Positions 12,481 to 40,300 of a DNA stretch of 64,000 nucleotides are shown here, in pieces. Each line of letters opens with the position of its first letter. The stretch's first letter is position 1. A program made the position numbers and the translations under genes. This DNA comes from Siphlonurus alternatus (Eukaryota; Arthropoda; Insecta; Ephemeroptera; Siphlonuridae): NCBI GenBank assembly GCA_949825025.1, contig OX463779.1:42044249-42108248 (forward strand), given 5' to 3'. The notes under the pieces are model-generated. The model was not told where the DNA came from and did not search any database. It worked only from the letters and a program-made list of their open reading frames with translations.

Positions 12481-13073
12481 TAAAAATCATGTTTTCCACC
12501 AAGGAGTGTTTTTTCACAAGCTGTGGCATTCATCCTATTATAAGATTTATTTGTTCTGATCGAATTTCTGCCACAAAAAAAAAAAAATATTATATGCATT
12601 TTTTACTGGGATTTTTTATACTTTAATTTTAATTCAATGATAGATTTTATAATAAACAATATATAAATGTATTTTTAAACGTGTGATGTTGGTATAAATT
12701 TTGTTTTGAAAACAACTTTAAAATTTGTGTACAAGTGCCATGATGCTATATTAATTATTATGCATGGTTTTAATATTAACATGCGCGCAGTTTTGTTACA
12801 AAAATACTGCATTTTATAATTAAAAGTATTATTTCTTCTTATTTAGTAGTTGTTTTCATGTAATAATTCTTAATTGTATGTACTTAAAATTTAAAACGTA
12901 TAAAATATAATATATATTTTTATATGCATATAATATATATTTTACTATAATGCATGCACTTATTTTTTATGAGTTTTTCACATGGTTTTTAATTGTTCTG
13001 CGTGCACAAATAATGTACTATAATGCAGTGTGCACCGTGTTAATATAAGAACGTACATGATATAAACAAGATC

Positions 13074-13310
13074 AATTAATTATTTCATTCCTTGTGCTTT
13101 TTCTGTCATCGATACGTATCATATCCAAATCCAAGTTCGAAAGAAAAGAGAAAAATCGGCCAGGGCTCGAACCTGGGACCTTCCAATTTGCGCTCGGAAG
13201 GTCCCAGGTTCGAGTCCTGGCTGAGTTTACTCTTTTCTTTTGAACGCTTTTACTTGAATTTGTATTATACGTATCGATGACAGAAAAAGCACATGGAATG
13301 AAATAATTAA
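13074..13310. repeat. Palindrome with tRNA T-arm (B box) in both arms
   Basis: An inverted repeat of about 115 bp per arm. The right arm contains GGTCCCAGGTTCGAGTCCTG followed by GCTGAG. Its B box GGTTCGAGTCC fits the polymerase III consensus, and CCAGG/CCTGG form a perfect 5-bp T-stem around TTCGAGT. The left arm carries the complement with one change (GGCTCGAACC). The arms extend outward through TACGTATCGATGACAGAAAA to AATTAATT. Only the 3' half of a tRNA is recognisable; there is no acceptor or D arm, so this is not a functional tRNA gene. Confidence 0.75.
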
Positions 13311-13455
13311 TTAATAAAAAACTTCATCTGATGGAAATAACATCTGTTAAAATATATTTAAAATAAACAAGAAGAACAGTGAAGGTATTATATTTTGATG
13401 CCATGAATTTATAATAGGCTGATTATTTTAAAATAATTTTCATCTCCAAGATGAA

Positions 13456-13460
13456 AAAAA

Positions 13461-13535
<75 letters not shown>

Positions 13536-13536
13536 A
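13456..13536. repeat. (AAAT)n microsatellite
   Basis: About 20 uninterrupted AAAT units. Confidence 0.95.
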
Positions 13537-13605
13537 CATATTAAATATTCATTTTTATTTTTTTAATGTTATTTGTAAATTTGTAATGTAATGCAATGTA
13601 ATGTA

Positions 13606-13802
13606 AATTTTAGTGGTTTAATCGAAAGAAGGGGTAAAAATATGGTACTGTGAATTTTTTCAGACTTTTCTGAGACCGGGAACTATTTTTAAAAAATAGA
13701 CTTTCAATAATTTTTTAAAAATAGTTCCTGGTCTCAGAAAAATCTGAAAAATTTCACAGTACCATATTTTCCCCCTTCTTTCGATTAAAACACTAAAATT
13801 TT
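13606..13802. mobile_element. Near-perfect inverted repeat related to the AATGGAGTA MITEs
   Basis: The left arm contains GGTACTGTGAATTTTTTCAG then ACCGGGAACTATTTTTAAAA. The right arm is the reverse complement with a few mismatches. The core is shared with the MITE at 31220-31530 (TTTCTGAGACCGGGAA). The outer ends differ (TTTAGTG / CACTAAA), so it is a variant or truncated member. Confidence 0.75.
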
Positions 13803-14257
13803 CACATTCTAATATCTCATTGAGTACTAATTATAGTATGTATACATCTATGTAATGTAAAAATTTCAATTTATATAATATAAATAAAAATATAATCAAC
13901 AGTTTATGTCTATTTTATTTTATTTCCCTAGAATACTGCAATTGATGCTACGTAAGCTATAATTCTGAACCTATAATAATTTTAGGTTCAGAATTAAAAA
14001 AAAAAAAAATGTTGACCATGCACACACATGCATAATCTTAATTCCTGCAATATTTTTAAATTTTAAACTATATGGGTGATATGGGTGAGCACGCGCGGTG
14101 AGCCATGCATAATATGCACAGCTAAATGTAAAATGGTTAGTAATATAATATAACTATATATTAATAACAATTAATTAACGCATTTATTATTGACGCCTGT
14201 GAATTAGGCAACTTGTTGTACATTGTTTTTGCAAAAATTGCATAACATTCGGGCGTT

Positions 14258-14315
<58 letters not shown>

Positions 14316-14509
14316 GCGCTGATCCAAGGGGGGGGGGCGATGGGGGCGATAGCCCCCCCCCCCAAAAGGTCCCAAAACACATTGAAGGTATTACCACCCC
14401 CCACCCATCGCCCCCCCCTCCCACTCCAAAATTAAACATTGCGGGACAGGGACCGCCCCCCCCCCCCCAAAGCCGCGGGCTGGATCCGCCCCTGTATATA
14501 TATATATAT

Positions 14510-15937
<1,428 letters not shown>

Positions 15938-16050
15938 GGGCGGATCCAGCCCGCGGCTTTGGGGGGGGGGTCGGTGCCCTGTCCCGCAATGTTAAATTTT
16001 GGAGTCGGAGGGGGGGCGATGGGTGGGGGTGGTAATACCACGATGGGTGG

Positions 16051-16170
<120 letters not shown>

Positions 16171-16236
16171 ATAAAAGGGAGGAAAAAAATGGTGCATGAA
16201 TGGCCACGGCCTGCATTTTATGCGTCCGAGCATTTG

Positions 16237-16302
16237 CTGAGGTGAGAGTGCCACGTTCCCTCAGTCTCACGGTGAGACTGAGGGAACCGTGGAAAACCTC
16301 AG
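16237..16302. repeat. Short palindrome about 0.6 kb upstream of XPD
   Basis: GTTCCCTCAGTCTCAC folds on GTGAGACTGAGGGAAC perfectly, with weaker pairing continuing outward to CTGAGGT and ACCTCAG. A similar GAGGGAACCATGGAAAC block is near 5824, so this may be a small dispersed element. Confidence 0.65.
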
Positions 16303-16888
16303 TAGTCAAAAAAAGACGGACACTGTAATACCTCATCTACTTTTTATCAATGGATTTATTCGACCGAAGCAATCGTATATATGGGGGCAGATATATGGGG
16401 AGATATTATGATACATATATATATGTTATACATATACAATATATATATATATATGATACAAAATTTGCATGGCAATTAATTCTCAGAGATATAAAATTTA
16501 TACGCATGACGCGCGGTACGTACGCTATATATAGAATATCGATCGCTCCATTTCACTTTGTTCTGAGAGGGCACCGCCGTCTGTCTCTATATTATTAGAG
16601 ACAGACTACTACCTGTACAACTAACAAAATTTATGCTAATTTCCACTGCTGATATCTAATATTGCAAATAATATAATTTCTATTTTCAATCGCTATTTTA
16701 TAAATTTTCACTGCAAATTAATTTTAAAAAATTTGGTGCTCACTTCGCCGGAAAAAAAAACAAGCATCATTTTGCGCACATAAACATAAAAACAGCTGTT
16801 TAATTTGAAAGCGTGATATTTTTGGATGCAGCATCGGTGTTTTTGCTTTTAATAGTAGTATTACTACTTAAAAAACTTCTCTTTTAAG

Positions 16889-30201
<13,313 letters not shown>

Positions 30202-30380
30202 GGACTTCATCCTAGCACGCCGAGTCTTTTCCCAACTGAGCTCTTCCGGCCTGATTGTCTGTGGCCGAGAGCAGAAGTAAAATGATTGTTTCTCTCCCAG
30301 AAGAAGATAAACAAACTGATCATCAAGACAACAACAACGGTAGGCCCTACATCTTGTCTTGTCTCTTCAGCACCTCTCAC

Positions 30381-30670
30381 AATGGACAACCTGCATGAAA
30401 ATTTTTCATTACAGAAATGAATATAATTATTGAAAATTCGGCCACCCCCCCTGGAGGCATTTAGGCCCTATCATTATTTATATTACAGATCCAGGGGGGC
30501 CAACAGAACTCGTGGAACTTTCAGTAATTATTTAAAAATAGTTCCGGGACTAAAAAAAAAATCTGAAAAAAATCAGATTAGCATATTCTGCTATTCTGAA
30601 TATATTCTTATATTCTGGTACCCTCTATTCATTTCTGCAATATAATTTTTTTTCATACAGGTTGTCCATT
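30381..30670. mobile_element. 290 bp MITE with AATGGACAACC ends in the XPD 3' flank
   Basis: The left end AATGGACAACCTGCATGAA is mirrored by a right end containing CAGGTTGTCCATT. The next block inwards (TTACAGAAATGAAT / ATTCATTTCTGCAA, then AGTTCCGGGACT) is that of the AATGGAGTA family. It therefore combines the ends of one family with the interior of the other. It lies 180 bp after the XPD stop codon and may be transcribed in the 3' UTR. Confidence 0.8.
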
Positions 30671-30681
30671 GCTAGAAACAG

Positions 30682-30714
<33 letters not shown>

Positions 30715-31219
30715 CTGATTGGCTCAGCTTAGTAAGTTGGAAATTTAGAATTTTCTGATTCATCAAGCTGATATTTTCTGTTTCCAAACAATTGTGGACA
30801 GTGCTCAAGTTAATGTAGCCAACATTAAACTCACTGTGACTGTGCAAATTGAAATTCCTTAGCCTAACAAAATGAGCACCCTCATTTTTTTACTCTAGTT
30901 CTAATGGTCTTACCATCAGAATAATGTTCAAAATGATCTTCAAAGCAGAAATATGTACATTAATTTTAAGAATGTAAGTGTCAATACACCACAGTATTTA
31001 TTTTGATAAAAAAAAGAATGCAGCAAATTTGTTAATAAAAATATTGTATAAAAATTAATACAGTTTACTTGAAATTATTATTCTAAAACTATTATTCCTA
31101 GAACTACAGCTATCTCCGAAATGCTATGACTCCGAAATAGAATATTTCTTTAAGATGTAAAATGAAAAATTTAATAAAATGATTTTTAAACATTGAAGAC
31201 TGTTCTAAAACTTACAATT

Positions 31220-31530
31220 AATGGAGTACCGACCTCAAAATTTTTTATTGCAGAAATGGATAGAGGGTGCAAAAATATGCTACTCTGAATTTTTTCAGAT
31301 TTTTCTGAGACCGGGAAGTATTTTTAAAAAATTATTGGAAGTTCAGAAAAAGTGCCGCCTCTCTTAATAAAAGATAAGACCCAAAAGGGACGTGGATTCG
31401 AACCCCACCTCGCCAAAACTTTTTAGCAATACTTCCCGGTCCCTAAAAAATCTGAAAAAAATCAGAGTAGCATATTTTTGCACCCTCTATCCATTTTTGC
31501 AATAAAAAAATTTGAGGTCGGTACTCCATT
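31220..31530. mobile_element. MITE, AATGGAGTA-end family (copy 2) with B-box-like core
   Basis: Terminal repeats start AATGGAGTACCGACCTCAAA and end with the reverse complement. The asymmetric centre contains CGTGGATTCGAACCCCACC. On the minus strand that includes GGGTTCGAATCC, a match to the tRNA B-box consensus. Confidence 0.88.
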
Positions 31531-32639
31531 GCTTATGGTTTAAGCAAATTCAAGGAGGTGGCTTTCTCACAATAGCTCCATTTCTGGTGTCCATCCATAA
31601 GGCTCCATATTATACTGTTATACTATGTATAGATAAAACTTAATACTTCAAATTTTCACACTACTGATAAGACAGACCCAAATCCATTTCAAAATTTATA
31701 TGCCATCTATTAATAGCACATTTAAAGTTCCCTGCAAGTCTCATTTTAATCAAGGGGGACGATTCCGAGATCTCAATCACCTTAAAAGGTTAATCCCCAA
31801 TAGCTTAAATAATGATAAAAAAATAACATGGTGGCTTTTAGAGAAAATTGTCCTACTGGAGAACAATTAAAATCTCTGTCTTTATCAAAGCAATCATACT
31901 AATCTGCCTACAATATTATGTATTGCTGTATTATATCGTCTTTCGTCCGGAATAATGAGCTTCCATTGTTGTATGCAAGGTGATTGCAAATACGAGCTTC
32001 CTTCTTTATTAATTTACAGCTTACAATTGTACTCGCCAATGTAGATAACAGCTCATTGTTACTTACAATCACAACTCATTATTCTAGATGAGGGACATAA
32101 TGATATAATTTATCATACAATTCTGTAGTAAAAAATTTATATCCTTTTTAATTATATACAAGAATGCATACCAAAAAAAATAGGTAGAAATAAAATTATC
32201 TTTGCAATATAAAATACATAATGTATTTATTCTGAATAATAATAATAGGTAATAGTGCAATCAATACAATGCAATATTAACATTTTGTAAACATTTACAC
32301 ATAAAAATAGGCCAAATATTTTTAATAATATTCGTGTCTTAATCATGCAATATATAATATATGATGTAACATGAATAATATTTTACGTATCAACGTTATG
32401 ATGAAAGACCTTTACTGTAAGAAGAAACAACTAGAGAACATTTATATTGTGCAAGTACATAATTTCTTACAATTCATTACATTTTAATCAGGAATGTCAC
32501 CACTGAATTTCATATTTCAAATTTTCAATCATTGCATCTGTTTATTAATTTTAAATTGCAGTTTTAGAAGATACAGGCGATATTTATTATACGAAACAAG
32601 AAGGGGAATGGTAAAGAGAGAGAATGGTATTAAGTAGAT

Positions 32640-32860
32640 AACCTGCATGATATTTTTTATTAATGCATATTTAGATACAGCACCTTGAGTTTTGTATTGT
32701 AATTTTTTTAAATTTTTTGGGACCGTATAAAAACCAAGAAACCAAGAGATTCTGTAATGTCGTAGTCATGCAACATCTGTCCCTGTGCTTAACTGTTAAA
32801 TATTTGCATGACAATGACGACTGAGCGTTTTGCAGCACGATTTTAAGGGTGCTTTAAGGA
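32640..32860. mobile_element. AATGGACAA-end family, core copy 3 (degenerate)
   Basis: GATAACCTGCATGATATTTT followed by CCTTGAGTTTTGTATTG, and then the core ATTCTGTAATGTCGTAGTCA and ATTTGCATGACAATGACGAC, align with the other copies. The ends are eroded. Confidence 0.45.
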
Positions 32861-33839
32861 TTAATGTCAGTGTGGGCTTAGTGGATGGTGAACAACTCTG
32901 AAAATTGCAGCAAAACCTTCCTGACAACCATGGATAAATTATAGGTCTATTTCCTCCATGCTGACAACATAAAATAATTTTCCATGGAAAAAAAAAAAAA
33001 AAAAAAGACCAAATTCGTTGAAATTTTTTAGATATTCAGCATTGAGATTAGTATTGTTTTAAATGGGGACTGCTGTGACTTTTAGTCAAATCAGTATCTT
33101 TTTCATACGAAAAAATTAATTACTTAAAACTATACCGTATTTGTTGTTTTTTTACATCAGCAAATTAAAAAATCTGATGATGACAATTAATACATAACTT
33201 GAGATATTATCCAAATATGCATTAACAATTTTTCATGTTGGTTGTCATTTTATTCAAAAGTTTCAATATAGAAATATTCTCATTCAGAAATATTTACTTT
33301 CGGGACTTTACAAAGGCATTTTTTTGTTTTTTTTTAATATCGAGCTGTGTTGACTATAACACCAATCTGGTCCATTGTATCAGCTGCAAGAAAGTTGAAA
33401 TTACCTTCTCTATCTTGACCCTAGCATCCAATTATCAACCAAGTCTATCCAATCTCTCAACCATTCCATCTATCGGATGATTCTAAAGACATTCACGTCT
33501 ATCATAATTGTAAAAGTTAGCACCTCAGTACTGCTTCAAGTCAACTCCTAATAGATCACAATTTAAGCTCAAAAGAGGGAAGAAGTAAATTTACAATAAA
33601 ACATTTTATCACAATAGATTATAAAAATTAAACTAAAATTAAATTTATCCAATGGTGAGATTTTGTACAGATCGACTCACTCAAAGATTTTTCATTGTTA
33701 TTTTACTATTCCATGCACTATTTTCACATGATGGTGTTACTTTGATTATGGATATTGTTATTCTTATGAGAATTGGATTCATATTGAACTCTCACGTGAA
33801 CATGCATACAGTATTACAGATCTTACTTTTGTTAATTTA

Positions 33840-33980
33840 TGTGTAGATTCGACCACGCGCCGCGATCGTCTTTTGCTTTTTATCCCAGCCAGAATAGGAT
33901 GGTGACAGTCTGGAAAGCTAGGCGCCATAGTGTCTACAGGTATTCTGAGATCTGTTAGACGTAGTGATCATGGTTTACAT
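33840..33980 (-). repeat. GTCGAATCTACA-type dispersed sequence (copy 2)
   Basis: GTAGATTCGACCACGCGCCG matches the start of the sequence at 17345. Downstream similarity is weak but keeps AGTCTGGAAAGCTAGG-like and ATCATGGTTTACAT-like words in the same order. A diverged repeat is likely. Confidence 0.35.
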
Positions 33981-34399
33981 TTTGGTACAAAGAAATTAAA
34001 ATAATTCTCAAATTATGCGAAACTTCAACAAACGCTGTCACATCCTAAATGCCATCATTAAATCCCTTTATATCAAACCTTAATTAGCGCTTTCACATAT
34101 AATCTGTGCAAGAAGTTAATACATCAATTACAATATATATTGAAGATATGTTTTGCTGCTTTTTTTTTGTCTTTTTTAAATTGTCATAAATATTAATAAA
34201 ATTTTGTAGAATAAGTTATGAAGTGATTATAAGAAAAGAGTTTTAGTAACAATATTTACAATAATATATTTTTATTATTATAATTACTTTACTAATATCT
34301 CCTTTCAATAATACAATACAGGATTATAGATTTTAGACATCGAGATCAAATTTTTAAAATATTTTGGATGGATATAAGGAGCTAGTGGCTCGGGTAACT

Positions 34400-37300
34400 T
34401 TATGCCATCTGCTCGTACTTTGCTTTATTGATGTTCTTGGCGAGACAGCACGCAAATACCATTCCGATGAGAGGGAAAAAGGCGGTGGCCACTGCGACTC
34501 CGGCTATGATGCTAATGTTGCTGTTGAGGACCTCTAGAACCTTGGTGTAGCAACCCTGGAGATTAAAAAATAATAATTTTACGTTTATTATATGTAAAAC
34601 ATGTTTGTAGAAAGTATAAAATATGTATTGTATTGTCAAAATTACAGCTTAATATTTACATTTAAAGTAAACTATTTAAAGTATTATATTCTCTCCACTG
34701 CCTATGATATAATGATATTACTACTCAATCTGGTTTTATTCAGATTGTTTTCCGAGTTGAGGAATTATTTTCGAAAAAAGAATACATTACATATAATTAT
34801 GTGCTTTTTTTTCTTGACCATTACTATTCATAACATATCTTTATAGAACTTCAAAGATGATAATATAGAACTTTCCTCATAAAGTTTTAAATTATATTTT
34901 TCTTTTCTGTTTTACACTAAACAAATTTGTTGCAAATTAAATTTAAAGAGATGTAATAGGGTCTTGAAACATTATTCTTTATATATTAAATTGTATCAAC
35001 CAAAATAAGGTTATGTTGTATAATCTTGATGTATGATCTGTAACCAAATGACCAATATAAAAAAAAGAGTGTTAAAATAAAATTTATAAAAATATAATAT
35101 GCTGATAGAACTTTTCACGTTACTAAAAAATTAAAAACGTTGTTCTCCACCTGCAGTTAAAACGTTCTCCTCCACCTGCAATTAAGACAGAGATTGTTTA
35201 CCTCCGGAAACAGCTGATCAGGGTCTTTGAGGTTGCACTTCCGAGGTCGCACGCAGCACGAATGGGGCACTCTGCCGTACTCAGACGACTTCCAGTCCAG
35301 TTGGCCGTTGATCCCACAGCATTGGAGCTGCAAATCATAGTGTCAGTGCTCATTGAAAATAAATATTACAGATTTTTAATAGACAACATACATGCCAATT
35401 TTTTTTATTGCAGAAATATTAGGTATAATAATAGAGAAAAGCGTCAATGGCCTTCACTTCTTAAATAAAAGGATAGGAACTAAAAGAGGCGTGGGTTCAC
35501 ACTTGAATTTTGAATAAATTTTTAGCAATACTTCCTGGCCTCTAAAAAAAAATCTGATAAAAATCGGAGTGGCATAACTTTGCACACTTTCTATTAATTT
35601 ATGCAACAAAGATTTTTTTTTTTTTTTTTAGCTTGATATACTAATACTATAATATATCATGGTAGTCATCATCATATATATAAGTTGTCTCGGCTTAATT
35701 ATCTTTTATTTCCTTTTCCTTTGTCCTCCAATACGAAATACTAACGGGAGGATCGCGTGACGTCAAATACGTCAAATTAAGATAAGCCGAGACGACTATA
35801 TAGATATCCCATTATTCTGAACGATCGAAGGACAATGTATATATAGAACGGAGTATTGACCTCAAAATTTTTTTTATTGCAGAAATGGATAGAGGGTGCA
35901 AAGTTATGCTACTTTGATTTTTTTTTTTTCAGATTTTTTTAAAGTGAGAGAACTATTTTTAAAAATATTATTGAAAGTACAGAGAAAGTGACGCGTTTGG
36001 ACGCCTCTCTTAATAAAAGGATAGGGCCTAAAAGAGACGTGGGTTCAAAACTGACCTCGGCACAACTTTTTAACAATATTTCCCTACCTCTAGAAAATTT
36101 GAAAAAAATCAGAGTGGCATAACTTTTTACCCTCTATATTTATATTTGCAACAAGAAATTTTGAGGTCGATACTCTACTGTGACGGTGGAGTGGACTCAC
36201 GGTGGACTGCATGTAGTCAAGGTCCTTGGACTGAGTCTCTGCCCCGTCCGCGTCGTACTGCATCATGGTCTGGTTGAGCCCGCGCTCAAAGCCGTCCGTG
36301 AGCCGCGTGCGGTACGTGTACATGTAGGTGCCTGCCACGATCTCCAGTCCGAACATGACCATCAGGAAGGTCCCGTACTGAAATAACGAGTTGCCAAAAT
36401 AGTAACATCCAGCCGCCGTCATCAGAGTCAAACGAGCTAGAGTTTACGCCTGAAAATTTTCGAAATTGACGTAATTACGTATAGTTCCGCTGTTAATTAT
36501 TTATTTTATCATCTCTTTCTTGGGGCAATTTACAATAATATAACATAATTATATATTATAGTCAAAATTAAAATTTAAATAAAAACCAATGGGTAATTAA
36601 TCGGTCAAAAATGCGTTATTTCCGGAAATTTTCAAGCGTATACACTCTCGCTTCATTGTTAGACTGTAGTCGTTATTAGTAGATGTTGTTGTCAAATGCC
36701 GCGCTTCCTATCGATAACGATCGTTATACAAGTTTGAGGTGAATGCACTCATGGGGTCAACGCAAGTCCGTTGACTCGTGGACTTATGCACTATAGTATG
36801 CTTTTAATGCTAATTTATATGGATTTTACGAGCTATTTTGCAGTGACCGCTTTCGAAACATTAAAAAAAAATGCAACCATATCAACATAACAAAATTTGT
36901 CATTGAAATGGATAGGAAAGGAAATATTTTTATTATTGTCACAATTAATATTGGTTTTGGCAAAGTCTTCCTATATCTTTAATTTTACTGGCACCTCTGT
37001 GATGGGTTTTCAATTTTTTTAAACAAAAATTTTTGGGTCTCAAAAAACATCTGAAAAAATTCAGATCGAGTAGCGAGTAGCATATATAACTTTGTACTTT
37101 CTATCCATATCTACAGGAAAAAAAAAAATGTAATTTTGCACCCAATTGATCTTATGTATAATATACTCGTCGCCTTGTAAAATCTCCACTTGCAGCCTTG
37201 TTAATTACCATGTGCTGCGTAATTCTTACGGAGCATGGTAATTAACAAGGCCGCAAAGGCAAATTTTCCGAGGTGACGAGGATTAATTAATTAATCTCCT

Positions 37301-40300
37301 TGAGGCTAGGCAACTTGTTCAGCACCAAAGCAAAGCGGGTCACATAAGCAGCAGGGGCGCTCCCATCGAGCCGGGTTTTTTCTCCATTCCTTAATATCAA
37401 TATCTAAATACAAAATAACGTCACTATCAAGTGAATAATACAAAGCAAAACAATTATGAAATGCATTAAATTTTGACACAAAATGCATTCATGTTTCTCA
37501 TTGACAATGAGAAACACGAATCATTATTTTACGAAATATGGAATATGGATAAATAATGCTTCAAATCGTATGTGGTTTTATCAATTTTTTCCCCAGCTCT
37601 CCTGATTACATTTTTGATGCTCCTATATAAATAATTAACAGGCGCGGATCCAGGAAGTCGAAGCTTCAACCTCCACCCTAAAATTTTGGATTTAACATGG
37701 GCAATATGGCTATACGTATTTTATCTACTTAAATTTTTTTAACATTTGTCTTAATGTCTTATTCGTGCAGGTCAATGACGTTATTGTAAATCTTCACCTT
37801 GACGTCACGCAGAAGGTGTAACCAAAATAGGAAAAAAAGGGCTAATAGGTAGTTTTTAGGTCATATTTAGGTCTTGAAAGTTTAAAATTTAGTTTTGATT
37901 TTTGTTTCCAATTTCTTTGAGCCTTTTAAAATTTTAAGTCCAAAATACGTGTGACATTAAAACTTTAATTTTGCTACGATTTACGACACGATTATATGAA
38001 TTACTAATAGACAAGGTGGTGTATATACTGACCAGGTAGAGCATGGAGGGCTGTCCACGCACAGTGCAGCAGCACGCCAGACTGGTGATGGTCACGATGA
38101 GTCCTCCGCAGCCGAGCAGCAGCCATGGTGCCACGCTGGAGAACTCGGCGGAGAGCTCGAGGTAGCGGCCCAGGGATACCTGCATCCAAGCGCCGATCGC
38201 CAAGAGTGCGATCCCGCTCAGCTGCAAACAAAGAACAAATAAACGTTACTCGCTTGCATTGCATGTATAGTAATTAATATATATAATAATATTTTTTTTA
38301 CATTGTATGTTAACTATTTTTTTACTATATATCGGCCTGTTTAATATACTAATATACGAGTATGATATATATATATAGTTCAACAATTAAAATACATGAT
38401 ATTAAATTTATGTGAGTGTTTCAATATTTATATATTATACTCGATAAAAATTATATACGTACAGGTATACCGTCTTTAATTTGTGGTTTTCACGGTCAAT
38501 AATATATTATATATATATCTTTTGTAAGCCAGAGCAGTCTGCTGGCTACATACATACGTACATATTATACAGTATATATATATATATATATATACTGTAT
38601 ATATAATATATATAGCTATAATTAATTTACTGTATAATATATAACATATTGTAGAGTCGCGGGTTTTTTTAATATTGTTTGAAGCTATAATATTATATTT
38701 GTATGTAATTATGTTAATAAAAATTAATATATATAAAAAATAACATTAGATCTTTTAGCTATATAGAGAGAGTTTCACAATTGCATGCATGCATTTTTGG
38801 GCCGGGATGACAGCTGTGGAAAAACTGCATATTTAAAGTAGAGTGAGCGATTTAATTTTTTTTTAATGTTTCATTTTTTAAAAATAGTTTAACTCGCCCT
38901 CTATTGAGAAATGAAAACCAAAAAATTCCATCTCAAATAGCTTCACCACAAAAAGTTCCCAAAGTTGGTGTTTCGGAGATATGACCTTTAACATGCATCC
39001 TTATTATAATATATGGAACAGAAAACAGCTTTTAACTCCAACTTCGTCTGAACTATGGTACCAATTAAAAAATACGTACGCAATCTATGATGAATAGATT
39101 TTCAAATAATAAAAAAAAGAAATACGGAGCCGTTTTTCCGGAAAAAAATCTTGAAAATCCTTATGGGAATTAACCCGCAAAAATTTTAATATTTTTTTTC
39201 GGAAAAACCGCTGCGTAAAAAAAAAAAAAATTATTTGAAAATCCATTAAAGAATTCATCACAGATTTACGTATGTATTTTTTAATTGGTACCATATAGCT
39301 AGTTCAGACTAAAAGTTGGAGTAAAAAGCTGTTTTCTATATCGCGCATCGTTCCATATTAAAAAAAAAGGATGCATTATGCTACAATTAAGGGTAAGGTA
39401 ACGCCACCAATGTTAAAAAAAGTCCCTCACACAAAAATTCTGAAAAAAATTTAAAATGTTCTCCTCTACACCCCCTATCAGTAGCTAAAATATCAGGTAT
39501 ACAAATTCGATCTAGTTTTTGAGTTATGAATTTTTAAAGTTGATTAATTTAACATGGGAGTTCCATTTCTCCATGTTAAAGTAGTCAACTTTAAAAATTC
39601 ATAACTCAAAAACTAGATCGAATTTGTATACCTGATATTTTAGCTACTGATAGGGGGTGTAGAGGAGAACATTTTAAATTTTTTTCAGAATTTTTGTGTG
39701 AGGGATTTTTTTAACATTGGTGGCGTTACCTTACCCTTAAAGGCCTCCGAAACACCAACTTTGGGAATTTTTTGTGGTGAGAAGCTATTTGTGATGAAAT
39801 TTTTTGGTTTTCATTTCTCAATAGAAATAGAAGGCAGGTTAAACTATTTCGAACTATTTTTATTAAATAAAATATTCCAAAAAATGAAATATCGCTCACT
39901 CTCTATATATATATATATATATATATAGATAATATACTTTAATACAATTAAACTATTAATTTTTAGTCGGCACAATATTTGCACCATAGAGTTAATATTA
40001 GAGACAGTACTCTGTATCGTATTAAAGATTTGCCGGATTTGCACTGATCGCTCGATTTTTACAAAAAAACAAAGTTCCTCGGAACAGAGCGAACTTGAGT
40101 ACTCAAGTACGCTCTGCTCGGAACTTTGAAAAAAAAAAAAAAAAAAAAAAAAAATCTAGAAAACTTTTGAATCTACGCGCGCAGTTAAGAAACAAGTGAC
40201 TGCAAATAACCGAAGTCTCTGGTAAACATCATCATAATCATCAATATCATCATTATGATGATTATGTAAACACGTCATCAAGGAGAGAGGATGTATTCCT

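Larger units (their letters stand above)
30202..34399. other. Intergenic between convergent XPD and tetraspanin genes
   Basis: XPD (+) and the tetraspanin (-) converge here, so this interval holds both 3' UTRs. It contains three inverted-repeat elements and one GTCGAATCTACA-type copy, listed separately, plus A/T runs near 30680 and 32990. The scattered open frames (33235-33480, 33652-33846) show no coding-like composition or domain. No exon is recognised. Confidence 0.6.

Noticed and set aside
13141..13230. Functional tRNA gene
   Set aside because: Only a T-arm with B box is present, mirrored as a palindrome; there is no A box, D arm, anticodon arm or paired acceptor stem.
36378..36431. Extension of tetraspanin exon 3 upstream to an in-frame TLMTAAGCYYFGNSLFQ
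   Set aside because: The acceptor GTTATTTCAG at 36378 gives phase 0 and the expected TM3 start after MLYL; the upstream stretch would add residues not fitting tetraspanin topology, and earlier AGs break the frame.
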